A DNA stretch of 64,000 nt from Pseudocercospora fijiensis CIRAD86 (taxonomy: Eukaryota > Ascomycota > Dothideomycetes > Mycosphaerellales > Mycosphaerellaceae), in the NCBI RefSeq assembly GCF_000340215.1, contig NW_006921537.1:1825011-1889010 (forward strand), read 5' to 3'. Below, piece after piece: positions 33,614 to 43,840 of this stretch. The stretch's first letter is position 1; each line of letters opens with the position of its first letter. The notes under the pieces were generated by a model, which was given only the letters and a program-made list of their open reading frames with translations, did no database searches and was not told the origin of the DNA. A program made the translations under genes and the position numbers.

Positions 33614-34251
33614 TTAAAGTTCCCAGGTGGTAAGATCTTTTCCTCCCAAGTAGTCGCTCTTGCCGACCGGCACACCCTTGGATCTCAAGATGTCGTAAGC
33701 CGTGGCATAATGGAAAAAGAAGTTCGGGATCACGAATTTCTGGAGGTAGCCAATTCCGGTGAACTCAGCTTCGTGTGGGCCCATCTTGACCACGCACTTC
33801 GTATCCTTTCAAGAATGCATTAGCAAGATAAAAATTCATTGATGCCCATGGGAGAACCTTTGACGTACAGGTGCCGAAAACTTCTCCTTCTTCGCAGCTC
33901 TGAGAATCTTCACGGTTGCGTCAATTCTGGCGTATAGATCAGCCAACGACTTCTCGTTGTCCTCCATTGGAGTGTTCTCTTCGCCTCCAATGCGGAAAAG
34001 GATGCCCTTGGCTGTGTCGCTGCAGGTTTGAATTTGGAAGGTCAAAGGCTTGGATTCCTCGTTAGCAGAGTCGGAGTGAGATGCTAAGTTGATCGTACCT
34101 TCATGTCGTCGACGATTCTGGCTTCGAGAAGCTCACTCTCGGACTTTCCATTGTCCTTGGCCCACTGCTCGCCCTTCTGGAGAACTCCCTTGAGATTCTC
34201 GAGGCTGCGAACCAGGATTGGGACACTGAGGTCGTAGAGTGTGAGCGACAT
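33614..34251 (-). CDS. DUF1993-family protein
   Basis: Three exons, 34251-34099, 34048-33869 and 33805-33614, give 174 residues, the usual size of the family. Introns are 50 bp (GTACGA, TGCTAAC, CCAAG) and 63 bp (GTACGT ... GAAAG). Features of DUF1993 (PF09351): N-terminus MSLTLYDLSVPILVRSLENL, central DDMKPLTFQIQTCSDTAKG, the EDNEKSLADLYARI helix, and C-terminus IPNFFFHYATAYDILRSKG. These are soluble helical-bundle proteins of unknown function related to the DinB/YfiT fold. No role can be inferred from the neighbours. Confidence 0.9.
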
Positions 34252-36663
34252 AATGGTGGGAGGTCTTTGAGTTTGCTTCCTGAGATGTGTGGGGGATGTC
34301 GTCGGTTTATGAACTTCGCAGCTGACAATGGCGTGACAGTGGCAGCATTTGGCGGACCAGGTCAAGTGAATATATACTTCTCAGATCTTCTACCCCATAC
34401 TGTAGCATCCAAGCCATTTGATTCTTTCCCCGGCTGTTCGCGTTCGAAGCTTCCCGTTCGTACTCGATGGATTTCGATCGTGCATGCCAAACTGGGTTCG
34501 AGGCCTCCACCTGAGACTCTCACCGATGTGTGATTTGTAATCAGAAATGGTCTAGCGAAGCAAATCGCCCTTCACCGATGATCAACCACAGCGGTAGTTT
34601 CACGCAATCAAGCATGAAGAGTGATCTGTAGGCAGGATTTGTGCTTCCTTCACGCTACTGTTACACAGCGACGGGCTTAGCATTCATCCGTTCTTCTCGC
34701 TGGACCGGTGAGGAGTGTTGGTGGAACATCAGTTCCACTTTAATCAGCAAAGCAGATGTTAGAAGACTTCTTGCCCTAGCGCACGGCTAGCCTTGGCGCA
34801 CAGTGTTCAGCTGCTTCCGTAGACTATTTTTGTATGCAAATAGCTCTGTGACTGTATAGACCCGATTGGTAGGGCGACCAACAATCCAAACAGCCAGGAC
34901 AGTCCCAATATCGCTACCACTACCAGGACCTACAGAGCAAACCGTCACACACTTTCCAAGCGCTAGAGAGGCATCCAGGGCAGCAGGCAGGCCCAGCACG
35001 CTACCTCCTTCTTAGGCTCTTCGTATATAGACTTCTACCTTCTACCTTCTACCTTCCTTTAACTAATTTATATACAATTAGCGTCGATCGGTTCTTAGCT
35101 CTTCTATATATAGTCTAGTATATAGAAGAAGTCTTTATCGAAGAGCCTAAGGACAAATATACTAAATCTATAGTACTAATCCTATATATATACAAAACAG
35201 GTAGAATAGTTTAATAACTATATACCCTAAGCAAAAGCTATACTAGAATCGTACCTAGGTATTAATATAACAAAAATTATTATCTATATAATAATCTATA
35301 TATTTCTAAAGATATAGGAACAAAAATTATAAAATACTACTTTAGGATAAACGCTATACGAATAGCGTCTAGATTGCCTCTATAACGATACTACTACTAC
35401 CGTTTGCTATAGGTAGAACTATACGCTAACCCTTAGAATTAGCTACTCTCTAACCTCTAAGTATATTTTATACGAGGAGAGGGCTAGCTAGCTAGCTAGC
35501 TCTAGGCGTAATCTACTAACGATCTATTCTCGCTCGAATATTTTTAGACTTTAGTTATACCTCTTTAAATCTAGTATAGTCTACAATTAATCTAATTAAT
35601 CTAGACCCCCCTAAATTAAATTAGATTACTAGAACCCCTAGATTAGATTAAATTAGATTGCTTTAATAGAGGCTAGATTAGATTAGATTAGATTGCTAAA
35701 TTAGCAAGAATAAGCTAAATTAAATTAGATTAAATTGCTAAGTCTATCTAATTTAGCCCTTTAGCGAAGTTTAGCCCCTAGATTAAATTGAATTGCTTTA
35801 AAAAGGGCTAGATTGAATTAGATTGCTTTAGAAAGGGGCTAGATTAAATTGAATTAGATTGCTTAGTTAGTAGGAATAAGCTAGATTAGATTAGATTGAA
35901 TTGATAAGCCAATCTAGATTGCAATCCCGGCCGGATATACTTTATAGTATACTATATTGTCTTATATTCGAGTTAATAGGATTATATAACGCTAGTTATC
36001 TATAGTATAAATCTATAAGAATAATACTATAGATTTAGTATTTGAAGGTGTTAGTAAGTCGGTAAGTCGTAGATTAATTTAGTGCAACTCTAGGTACCGC
36101 TCCCGACGTAAGCAGTTTGTGCGAAGGCAGCAAAATTCTTGATTGCCGACGAGCGTACCTCTACCCTAATTCCTCGTTCTTCTTCCTACGACGAACGGAT
36201 AACGACCTCTGTTGTGCTTAACGGACAAGGATAGCGCAGCCCATGACATACATAGAAGCTAGACTGAATAACGGGGAGATGAGAGAGAGAATTTCTCAAT
36301 GCGTGCCTATTCGGTTCCGCACTCAATCACCTTCTCGATCTCAACAGTAGATGCATCGGCCTGTCTTTATTCAAGTCCGGCCATATCGAAGCAGTCATCG
36401 CCGGGGCGGTCTGAATCCTCCCGGTTCTCAGGCTGTTCTACGGAAGACGATATTTCCGACTGAAGCCATTAATGTACGACACGAGGAGATGATCTGCATA
36501 CCTGGAAAGTACGTCCACGATGCTGCGCTGTGCCATAAGTAACAATAGATGGTATATATCGCCATCATCCTGAGCATAAACTACGTAGGTATGGCTTGTA
36601 CAACAGTCAAGAATTACAGCTTCTCTCGCAGCATATCAGAATCAATACCCAGCATCAACTCGA
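34252..36663. other. Long intergenic region with a RIP island
   Basis: 2.4 kb without a supported gene. At 34,252-35,000 composition is normal; a minus-strand frame at 34787-34999 (LAVWIVGRPTNRVYTVTELF) may be a gene remnant but begins at GTG and has no context. The stretch 35,000-36,060 is RIP-like, AT-rich repeat DNA, listed separately. 36,061-36,663 is normal again and is the upstream region of the gene at 36664. Confidence 0.5.
35005..36060. repeat. RIP-mutated AT-rich island with foldback and TTAGATT-type repeats
   Basis: CA and TG are strongly depleted and TA enriched compared with both flanks. It begins with an inverted repeat, CTTAGGCTCTTCG at 35011-35023 against its reverse complement at 35139-35151; pairing continues inward imperfectly, so 35011-35151 can fold into a hairpin and may be a small MITE-like element. 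It also holds CTACCTT x3 at about 35,036-35,056. From 35,560 to 35,920 there are many near-repeats of AATTAGATTGCTTTA and TTAGATTAGATT. Probably a decayed minisatellite plus transposon remnants. Confidence 0.7.
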
Positions 36664-37482
36664 AATGCCTTCAACCTACCTCGTCTTCGGCGCAACAGGT
36701 GGTACAGGTAAACATTTCGTTACTCAAGCTTTGAATGCTGGACATCATGTTAGAGCGCTTGTTCGTAGCTCTTCGAAGTTGGAGGGCCTCATAGGGTCGG
36801 CGAAGGCTTCGACGAGATCTGCAGGTGTTCGAGGGGAGTATTGGGGATGTGAAGCCTGAAGAAATGGATGGGTTGGTGAGAGGTAAGACGATATAGGAAT
36901 GCCTAATTGAAGGCGGAAATAAGATGAGATGAGGGGGACTTTGCTGACATTACGGCGTCCTAGGCAGTGATTTCGTCGTTTGTATGCTTGGCGAGAAGGA
37001 GGTGCAGAAGACGAGGAAGATATGTGTGGAGTTTGTCAAAGACCGACTTGTGCCAAGTATGAGGAGGTGGTGAGTCGATCCCAATTCCATTTCTTTATTG
37101 GAGATATCAATTCGCTGACAAGAATCATCTCCCCAGTGGCTTCAAAGGCAGATTCCTCTACCAAGCTGGTGGCCTGACTTGTCCTCCCGGGGAGAGTCTG
37201 AGTTGGACGCTTTGGACAATCCGCAACACTATCGCCAGAGGTTTTATCGGTCAGCATGAGGATAATGAAGCTGTTATGGAGTTTTTGCATAAAGAGTGTG
37301 GGGATTTGGAGTGGATGGTGCATTTGGCGGGTATTGGTGGAGATGGAGCGACGAAAGGAAGGTTGGAGAGGAGCAAGGAGAAGTTTAGCATTGGCAATCA
37401 TAGGGATTGCGCGGAGTTTAGTTTGAGAGTGATGGAGCACGATGAAGCCGTTCGGGGATGGTGGTTTAGTCGGTATGTCTGA
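36664..37482 (+). pseudogene. NAD(P)-binding NmrA/SDR-like gene with a frameshift in exon 1
   Basis: Exons about 36664-36882, 36964-37069 and 37137-37482; introns of 81 bp (GTAAGA ... CCTAG) and 67 bp (GTGAGT ... CCCAG). The N-terminus is a Rossmann start (MPSTYLVFGATGGTGKHFV, glycine motif GATGGTG at residues 9-15). Then, between about 36,785 and 36,820, the frame must move by one base to continue as LQVFEGSIGDVKPEEMDG and on through both introns to LYQAGGLTCPPGESL and the C-terminal GIGGDGATKGRLERS ... SRYV. The unshifted frame stops at 36857-36859 after a non-family tail. Relatives are atypical short-chain reductases or NmrA-like sensors. Either a recent pseudogene or a sequence error. Confidence 0.68.
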
Positions 37483-38114
37483 CGTGGGTGATCTCAGAGA
37501 TGATACATAGCACCATCAGTGTTGTCTTATCAGCAGAGATGCTGTACACAATGGCACAGCCGTGAACATCACCGTTATTATACGGTGAACACAGACCCCT
37601 TTGGTGCCTGCCTTATGAACACAGCAGTTCATATAGCCGGACACAGCGGATAACTGCTCGGTGCGGTGGATATCCTTCGTAATGGATCGTTCTCGGTGTA
37701 GATCCCTAGGTAACTAATCTGTGTCAGTGTGTCTCGTGCATGTTCATATCGTGAACACTGTGTTCATAGACCCGGAAATTAAATACACTGTGAGTCTACA
37801 TCTCTACTTATCAGTGGTGCTGGAGGAGTGTGGGTCCCTGTGACAAGGCCACAGGCGCTTGTCCTGGGCATGGCAGATGTTCGAGCTGTACGGGAGCAGG
37901 CATGATCAAGTGTGAGTGTCCAGCGAAAGGCAATGCGCAATGGCTCTTAATCGACCTGCTCCATACATGACATGTGCTGTGTCCGCGAAACAGCATAGGA
38001 TGTGATGTGTAAGTCGATGCCACGCCAAGCATCGGCGAAGGACTTCAGCCCGTCGCGTCTCCTGCAAGCACTTACTGTAAACATGCAACGCGCCGCTGGG
38101 CGCAAACAACCGCC
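37483..38114. other. Intergenic with clustered GTGAACAC palindromes, possible solo LTR or MITE
   Basis: Between about 37,515 and 37,812 there are several inverted motifs: CACCGT-TATTAT-ACGGTG (about 37,567-37,586), GTGAACACTGTGTTCAT (about 37,752-37,768), and several further GTGAAC or GTTCAC copies. A TATA-like AATTAAATACA occurs near 37,778. The stretch could begin TGTTGTCTTATCAG (37,519) and end CTACTTATCA, as a solo LTR might, but no convincing target duplication was found. Confidence 0.35.
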
Positions 38115-39183
38115 ATGGCCGTCACAGAAGCGGCAGCAGGGCCAGCTCTGGGCGCGCAATCGCCTCACAAAACACCCAACAAGCAACTGATGACGCCAAA
38201 CGTGGCCAATGTGGTGCTGGGCACCCTCCATATCAAGCCCTGGTATCCCTCATTCTATCCAGAAGATCTCGTAGGCGGCCGCAAGACAGAATGGCTCTAC
38301 GTCTGCCAGTGGTGCTTCAAATACACGAGCGAAATCATGAAGTTTAGTGCGCATTGTGTGAGTCTACGAGGGAGTATAATGGCATGCTGGGCGGGAAAGA
38401 GCTGATACAAGTAAGAAAGTCTGCCCGTTGAAGTCCGAGGCACCACCAGGCGAGATCATCTACGAAAAGGACGACTATGTCATCCACAAGATTGACGGAG
38501 AGGAGCAGAAGGTATCATATCAAACTATACGGAGCAGATGATTGCAGCTGTTTGCCTGACAGCATATTCAGCTCTATTGCCAGAACCTCTCCCTCTTCGC
38601 CAAGCTCTTTCTCGAGACAAAGTCCGTCTTCTTCGATGCCTCGACCTTCCTCTACTACACACTTATTTTTCGCTCGCCAGATCACCCACACGGCACAGTA
38701 GCAGGCTTCTTCAGCAAAGAGAAGATGTCGTGGGACAACAACAACCTCGCATGCATCCTGGTGTTTCCGCCTTACCAACGCCGGGGCCTAGGCCAAGTGT
38801 TGATCGGCGCATCATATGTGCTGGGTCGGAAAGAAGGTCGGTTTGGTGGGCCGGAGCGGCCGCTGAGCGTGCCCGGCAAGAAAGGCTATGTCACCTACTG
38901 GAGTGCTGAGATCGCGCGATGTCTCCTCAGCCAGCCGAATAAGAAGACGCTGGGGGTCAAGGAGATTAGCGAATTGACCTGGATTATGCCTGAGGATGTT
39001 GTCGTTGCGCTGAAAGAGATGGATGTGCTTGAGAAGAGAAAGACTGCTAGTGGCAGTGTTGTGCTTAACAAGGGCAAGATTCGGAATTGGGTGGAAAGAA
39101 GCAAGGTGAAATTGGATCCGGCCGTGGACGTGGATGCTTTCATCGAGGATGAGAGCGAGCTCAGTGAGGTCATGAGCGAATGA
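38115..39183 (+). CDS. MYST-family histone acetyltransferase, Sas2-type
   Basis: Three exons, 38115-38357, 38416-38511 and 38572-39183, give 316 residues; introns of 58 and 60 bp. Begins with the MYST entry segment (VVLGTLHIKPWYPSFYPEDL) and a C2HC zinc finger (Cys64, Cys67, His80, Cys84). The catalytic region includes HGTVAGFFSKEKMSWDNNNL and the acetyl-CoA loop of motif A (ACILVFPPYQRRGLGQVLIG). There is no chromodomain or PHD finger and the protein is short, which fits Sas2 better than Esa1 (chromodomain) or Sas3. Sas2 acetylates histone H4 Lys16 in the SAS complex, in the nucleus. Subfamily assignment is by domain layout only. Confidence 0.82.
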
Positions 39184-39342
39184 GTCTTTGAAGAGCTGGG
39201 GAAGCCGGGCTTTGAACTCACATGATACCCTCCACGCCTGACACGATAACATGCCTTTTTGTCGCGTCAGTACGCCGGGCCCGTTCATCCGAAGACACTC
39301 GACAGCCTCGCACGTATACGCTGGTCAGCGACATCAAGCCGC

Positions 39343-40325
39343 CTAACGTCGATACTGATGCGTGGCCTCGAAGGCACGGCGTGTCATCTCGAATGTAATG
39401 ATGTCATCCACCTCATTCGCGGTCACCTCATAGTCCAAAATGTCAGCGCAAAACATCAAGAACTGCCTCATCTCTCTAGAGTCGACCTCTGGTCCTAATG
39501 CTCCGCGCTGGAGGCTGTGGCGAGCACAGATATTGGCACACTCTGCTGCCTTCCGCTGTAAGCCTGGCAAGCCCCGCCAGGGTAGCTGCTCCAGCACGTT
39601 GTCCAACTCGAAGACCAAATTGATCAGAGCAATGTACCGAAGCCTTCCATTAATACCAAGTCCTCGAGCAACGGTGCGGTGTAAATTGAAAGCTATTTCC
39701 ACCATGAAAATCAGATCACGGTAGTGCTGAGCGAAGAAGATACAGCTCAGGACTGTGCGCTGGTACCTGTCGGAGAGCTGATGAAGGCCGTACTATCACA
39801 CGTCAGCACGAGCTCATAATGCTCAAAGGAATGATGTATTGTGAGCTACCTTTCTGCATGCGATCAATCCATGCAAGGCGTTCTTGAAGTTGTGTCTGTT
39901 TGCTAATCTCGAAGCAAGGCGACCTTCTTCGGCCACGTCGCCTACGTCTTCAATGCCTTCGAATGGTAGTCGCACGTCGAGCTGGTAAAGATGTCGAAGA
40001 ATGTTCTCCATAACTTCTTCTGGCGTATCGGTACCAACAAGGAATGGGAGCCTTCCCTACATGGTATAATGTCAGTCTTAAGATTATGTTGTGAAAGGAC
40101 CCTTCGTACCTCTGGCGTCACGATGCACACATCTTCAAAGAAAGGCACCACCTCAAAAACGATATCTCGATGAGCTCTGAACGCACGCGTCTCGGTCTGT
40201 ATCACAAGATCCGCGAGTTCGCCCGTGTGATAGAGTCTGAGATGCATTAGCGAAGGCCGTGAGACCTCACTCGCAAATACTCACCTCTGCACCATGACTA
40301 CGGCTGCTTCGGTACGTGAGCCCAT
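39343..40325 (-). CDS. BTB/POZ domain protein
   Basis: Four exons, 40325-40285, 40236-40110, 40056-39850 and 39792-39343, give 274 residues; introns of 48, 53 and 57 bp with standard borders, and all phases close. The N-terminal BTB domain (about 12-105) shows LYHTGELADLVIQTETRAFR, then AHRDIVFEVVPFFEDV and TPEEVMENILRHLYQLDVRL. The rest is helical with no second domain I can name. Such short fungal BTB proteins form large lineage-specific families; some act as adaptors for Cullin-3 ligases, others have unknown roles. Convergent with the MYST gene, 159 bp between stops. Confidence 0.85.
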
Positions 40326-40929
40326 GGCTGAAAAACTGGGGCGAAAGCTGAGGTTTGTTGGAATCGATGGAACTTGTGTAAGTGATGAACGTGGATGGCA
40401 GGTTGGGGTAGAAGGGCTTTTTATTCCATAAGCTGGCAGCAATAGAGTAAGACCGAGTTCAAGCACCGGAAGGAGTTTGACCAAGACAGTCTTGCTCTGC
40501 CACACTGAAACCGGAGCAGCTGCTTGGGATGACTTGAGAATATACTCCAGTACTTTCGAGACGGGTTTTGGATTTGTCTCTTGATGTTGTAAGACACTCG
40601 GGTGGTGAATCGTAGAGCGCGCTGGTTCCAGCCAACGGATTCTGAATGTCGGATGAAGTTGAAGAACGAGCACCATTCATACTCCATCTCGGCTAGTTAG
40701 ATGGAAGCTTCCAAAGTAAGTCATTCTAAGCCCTTCGACGAAGACAATATCTCCTTTGCTTCATATCTACCTTTAAGCTCCGATGTCTCACAGTCCTCCG
40801 CACCCGGGACGCACATATGGGCCGGCTGATGAGCTCGCAGTGCCACTGCTTCACTCTGCTGAATCTTGGACCATCTTTCTTTGATCGGGTCCCTCGTATC
40901 ACGGAGAACACAGTCTCGATTTCATATTC
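40326..40929. other. Intergenic, no gene seen
   Basis: Upstream of the BTB gene. Minus-strand frames of 60-131 codons overlap each other and lack family features. Confidence 0.5.
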
Positions 40930-41472
40930 TCAGTTGCCATCCCACATCAAGACATCAGCCGTGAGGACCTTATAGCTCTCCAGAACCTTCTCAATCGCGT
41001 TCCAATCGTTACCTGCGTTTCGCAGGTCATAGACAATATCAAACGCCTTGGCAGCCGTGTTGAACTCCCTATCATTTACTTCCACGTTGTATGTGAGGTG
41101 AAAAGGGAGTCTGTCCTCGAAGTAGGCCTTTAGCCAGTTCAAAAAGTTTGGCCATGCTTCACAGTCTCTGCATGAGATGTTGGCGCGAAGCTTGGATTGG
41201 TCGTAGAACTTGCTGGTGTAGCGCCAAAAATTCAGTGGGATTGAGGAGTCGAAGTTCTCACATTCGAACTCGAAGGTGTTTTTGCAATAGTAGATTCCCG
41301 TGGCTTCTCTTCGGATGGTCTTGCATGTCCGGAGTAGCGCAGGCTGCATCCAGTTGTCCCTAGTGATTTCAATGCTCTCGGAGTTGCAAAGGGAGTACTC
41401 ATAAATGAGATTTCGGATTTCGGGCGCTAATTTGGTCAAGTAACACTCTGGCGGCTCTGATGGTGAGGCCAT
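40930..41472 (-). CDS. 2EXR-like (F-box-related) hypothetical protein
   Basis: Single exon from ATG 41472, 180 residues. The N-terminus has the pattern of the fungal 2EXR/F-box-like families: LTKLAPEIRNLIYEYSLCN, then PALLRTCKTIRREATGIYY and a CKNTFEFEC strand. The C-terminal part is predicted helical and not conserved-looking. These families are large in Dothideomycetes and functionally uncharacterised. A second member-like gene, the F-box-like one at 27097-27753, lies in the same window. Confidence 0.75.
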   Translation of the reverse strand: MASPSEPPECYLTKLAPEIRNLIYEYSLCNSESIEITRDNWMQPALLRTCKTIRREATGIYYCKNTFEFECENFDSSIPLNFWRYTSKFYDQSKLRANISCRDCEAWPNFLNWLKAYFEDRLPFHLTYNVEVNDREFNTAAKAFDIVYDLRNAGNDWNAIEKVLESYKVLTADVLMWDGN

Positions 41473-41984
41473 CTCGTGAAGCCGAAGTCGATGGTTATGT
41501 TTCTCGTGATGGCCTTTCGGTCGCGTTGTGGCAAGCAGATGTGGACCAGAGATGGCTGATGGTGATGGCGGCGGATATGTTCCGAGCGATGAGTCTCGCT
41601 ATTGGGTAGCCCTCTGAAGCGAAGAGCTCGAGCCTGAATGTGAGTGTGATGACAGGAGGGCAAGTGGCAAAAGAGCAAGTTGAGGCGTGGGCATTCGGAA
41701 GACTGTGATTCGGAAGGAGCCAGATGTTTCAATAATTCACTCCGTCAAAAATCTGCATGTCCACCCGCTGCGGAATGAAAAAAATTCGCAGATTCGATAC
41801 ATGCAGTGCGCTCGCTCAGAGTATGTTATGTCATGCTATGTATCAGTCACTAGATGATTCTTCGAAATCAAACAACAAATCAGTCAATGTCAGCGCCTTC
41901 AATCAAATTTGCGTATTGCCTCCTCATAACATTGGCTATGCCGTAGCTGGCCTGTACCACGCAATTTCGCATCTCTTCCTCAGT
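41473..41984. other. Intergenic, no gene on either strand
   Basis: Downstream of the amine oxidase and upstream of the 2EXR-like gene. A plus-strand frame (41757-42593) starts here, but most of it is antisense to the amine oxidase. Confidence 0.5.
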
Positions 41985-43840
41985 TCAGCTGACGAGATCG
42001 CCGCCATCGTATTCAATGCCGAACGTGTTCAGCAAGTTCTTTGCGGCTTTCTCACCGGTGGCAAAAGCACCGTGAACACAGCCGTTGGCGACCAGTGTGC
42101 AATGCTCGCCAGCGAACTGCAGTCGAGAACCCTTATGCTTCTCAAGTGCATCCATGAGCAGTCCAGGCTCGTCACCGACCTTATCGGCAGAGTAAGTCCC
42201 AAAGCCAGCGAAGGGGTCCTGCGTCCAATGCGTGGTCTCTACATTGATCAGGCGTGGCAAAGTCTTGTATGGCTCTGTGCGAAGCAGCTTGAAAAGAGGC
42301 TCAAAGAATTTGTAGATGGCTCCTTTGTCTGTCATAGCCTCGATGCGTTGCGTGAGTGGCTCGGCAATTTGCACGCACAACTCGTTGGCGGTGGTCATGA
42401 TCCAGATATTGATTGTGATAGTGGCGTAATTGAGGATGTTGTCCTCTTCGGTACTGCTGCTGGAGCTGGCAGACGTCGAATAAAGCTCTTCATCGAGAGC
42501 CGGTGGCGATGGATAGTATATGAATCTGAGGACTCATTAGCAAAAGCTGTGACCGAACCCATGGTTCAATGTCGTCAAACTTACTGGTCATGATCTTTGG
42601 ACCAGAAGACATCGGTGAACTCGAAAAAGACTTTTCCGAGCGCGGCATAGCCGTACTTCGACAACGCAAGCTTGGTATCATCCGGAAGAGAAGGACTGAA
42701 CTCCACGAGTTCGTTGCGAAGCACGCCAAGCGGCAGGGTCGAAATGACGGCGTCTGCTTCGATGCGTGAGGAGCCGCCGTTGCCGTCGTGATACTCCAGT
42801 GCACAAGCAGTGGAGCCATCGTCGGACCATTCAATACGGTCGACAATACTGTTGAGACGAATTGTGTCGGGTTTCAGGGAGTCAGCAACCCACTTGACAA
42901 TATGGTCGTAACCGCCCTTCATGTCTGTTGAAGCGTTAGTACGTCGTTGAGCGTCGGCAACACAACTGATACGCACATAGGTTGCGCTCGGTGATGAAGT
43001 ATGAAAGATGCTTGGAGCTGGCAAGCTCACAGGATGTTCCAGTCCACAGCTCTACCTCTTTGACAGCCTGCGGGGCCCACAAACGCTCATCGTCGGAGAT
43101 GAGCTCGTGCTGGAGCACGAATTCATGGACGAAGTCGCTCACAGATTTGTCTGGCGCATTGGGATATGTCTCATAAAACCACGCGCAGTGGTCGGCAAAC
43201 TCATCGGCTACCTTCTTGGCCTTGAACTGAGCGCCGGCACGGCCTTGCTCGGTATAGTACAGTGGCATACCGTCATCGTAATAATAGTCAAGTTGTAGTT
43301 TGGAAATGAGTCTGACAAGTTTGTTCTGGGAGGTCTCGTGAAGCCACGCCGCTCCTTGATTTATCTACAAGTTAGCAAAGAGGAAACAGGGTTCCCTGGA
43401 GGTGAAGAAGCCTTTTTATCGGCCCAACGGACCCGCGCAGGTCTGCAGCTCAGTAGCAGCGGCAAGTTTGCTCATGATCACTAACCGAAGTCGCGTGTGA
43501 TGCCGTGGTCGTTCCTCGTTGTGTGGATTCGCCCGCCGATGCGGTCGCGGCCTTCCAGGATGGTGACTTGGACTCCATGGCGTTGGAGGACAGACGCGGC
43601 TCGCAGTCCAGAAATGCCCGCTCCCACTACGACTACGCTGACCTTGTTCTTTTGCTCCGCTCCTGGGTTGCTAGCCGTCACAGCTAGCGCCGCGTCCATG
43701 GAGGTCGAACCGCTGGACGAGACTGAGAATGCGTTCTCACCCAGGGCGGAGCCACAATTAGACGGCTTTTTTTGCGGACTGTCCGGTATAGTGGACGTGA
43801 CGTGGTATAGATGGGCCATATTGTGCTGGCAAGCTGACAT
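41985..43840 (-). CDS. FAD-dependent amine oxidase (polyamine oxidase-like)
   Basis: Four exons, 43840-43486, 43354-42977, 42924-42585 and 42525-41985, give 537 residues; introns of 131, 52 and 59 bp, the first with a TTTGCTAAC branch site. The FAD-binding Rossmann motif is at about 69-103 ([17 protein letters not shown], then [11 protein letters not shown]). GAAWLH follows the first splice junction. The central substrate region has [16 protein letters not shown] and [15 protein letters not shown]. The C-terminal FAD motif (LQFAGEHC ... [14 protein letters not shown]) is complete. Flavin amine oxidases of this type oxidise spermine, spermidine or N-acetylpolyamines, releasing an aldehyde and hydrogen peroxide. 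No signal peptide or obvious peroxisomal tripeptide (ends DLVS). Divergent from the MFS transporter. Confidence 0.9.

Noticed and set aside
41757..42593. Plus-strand frame of 278 codons.
   Set aside because: Mostly antisense to the C-terminal exons of the amine oxidase, whose minus-strand reading shows clear FAD motifs. The plus frame has no family features.
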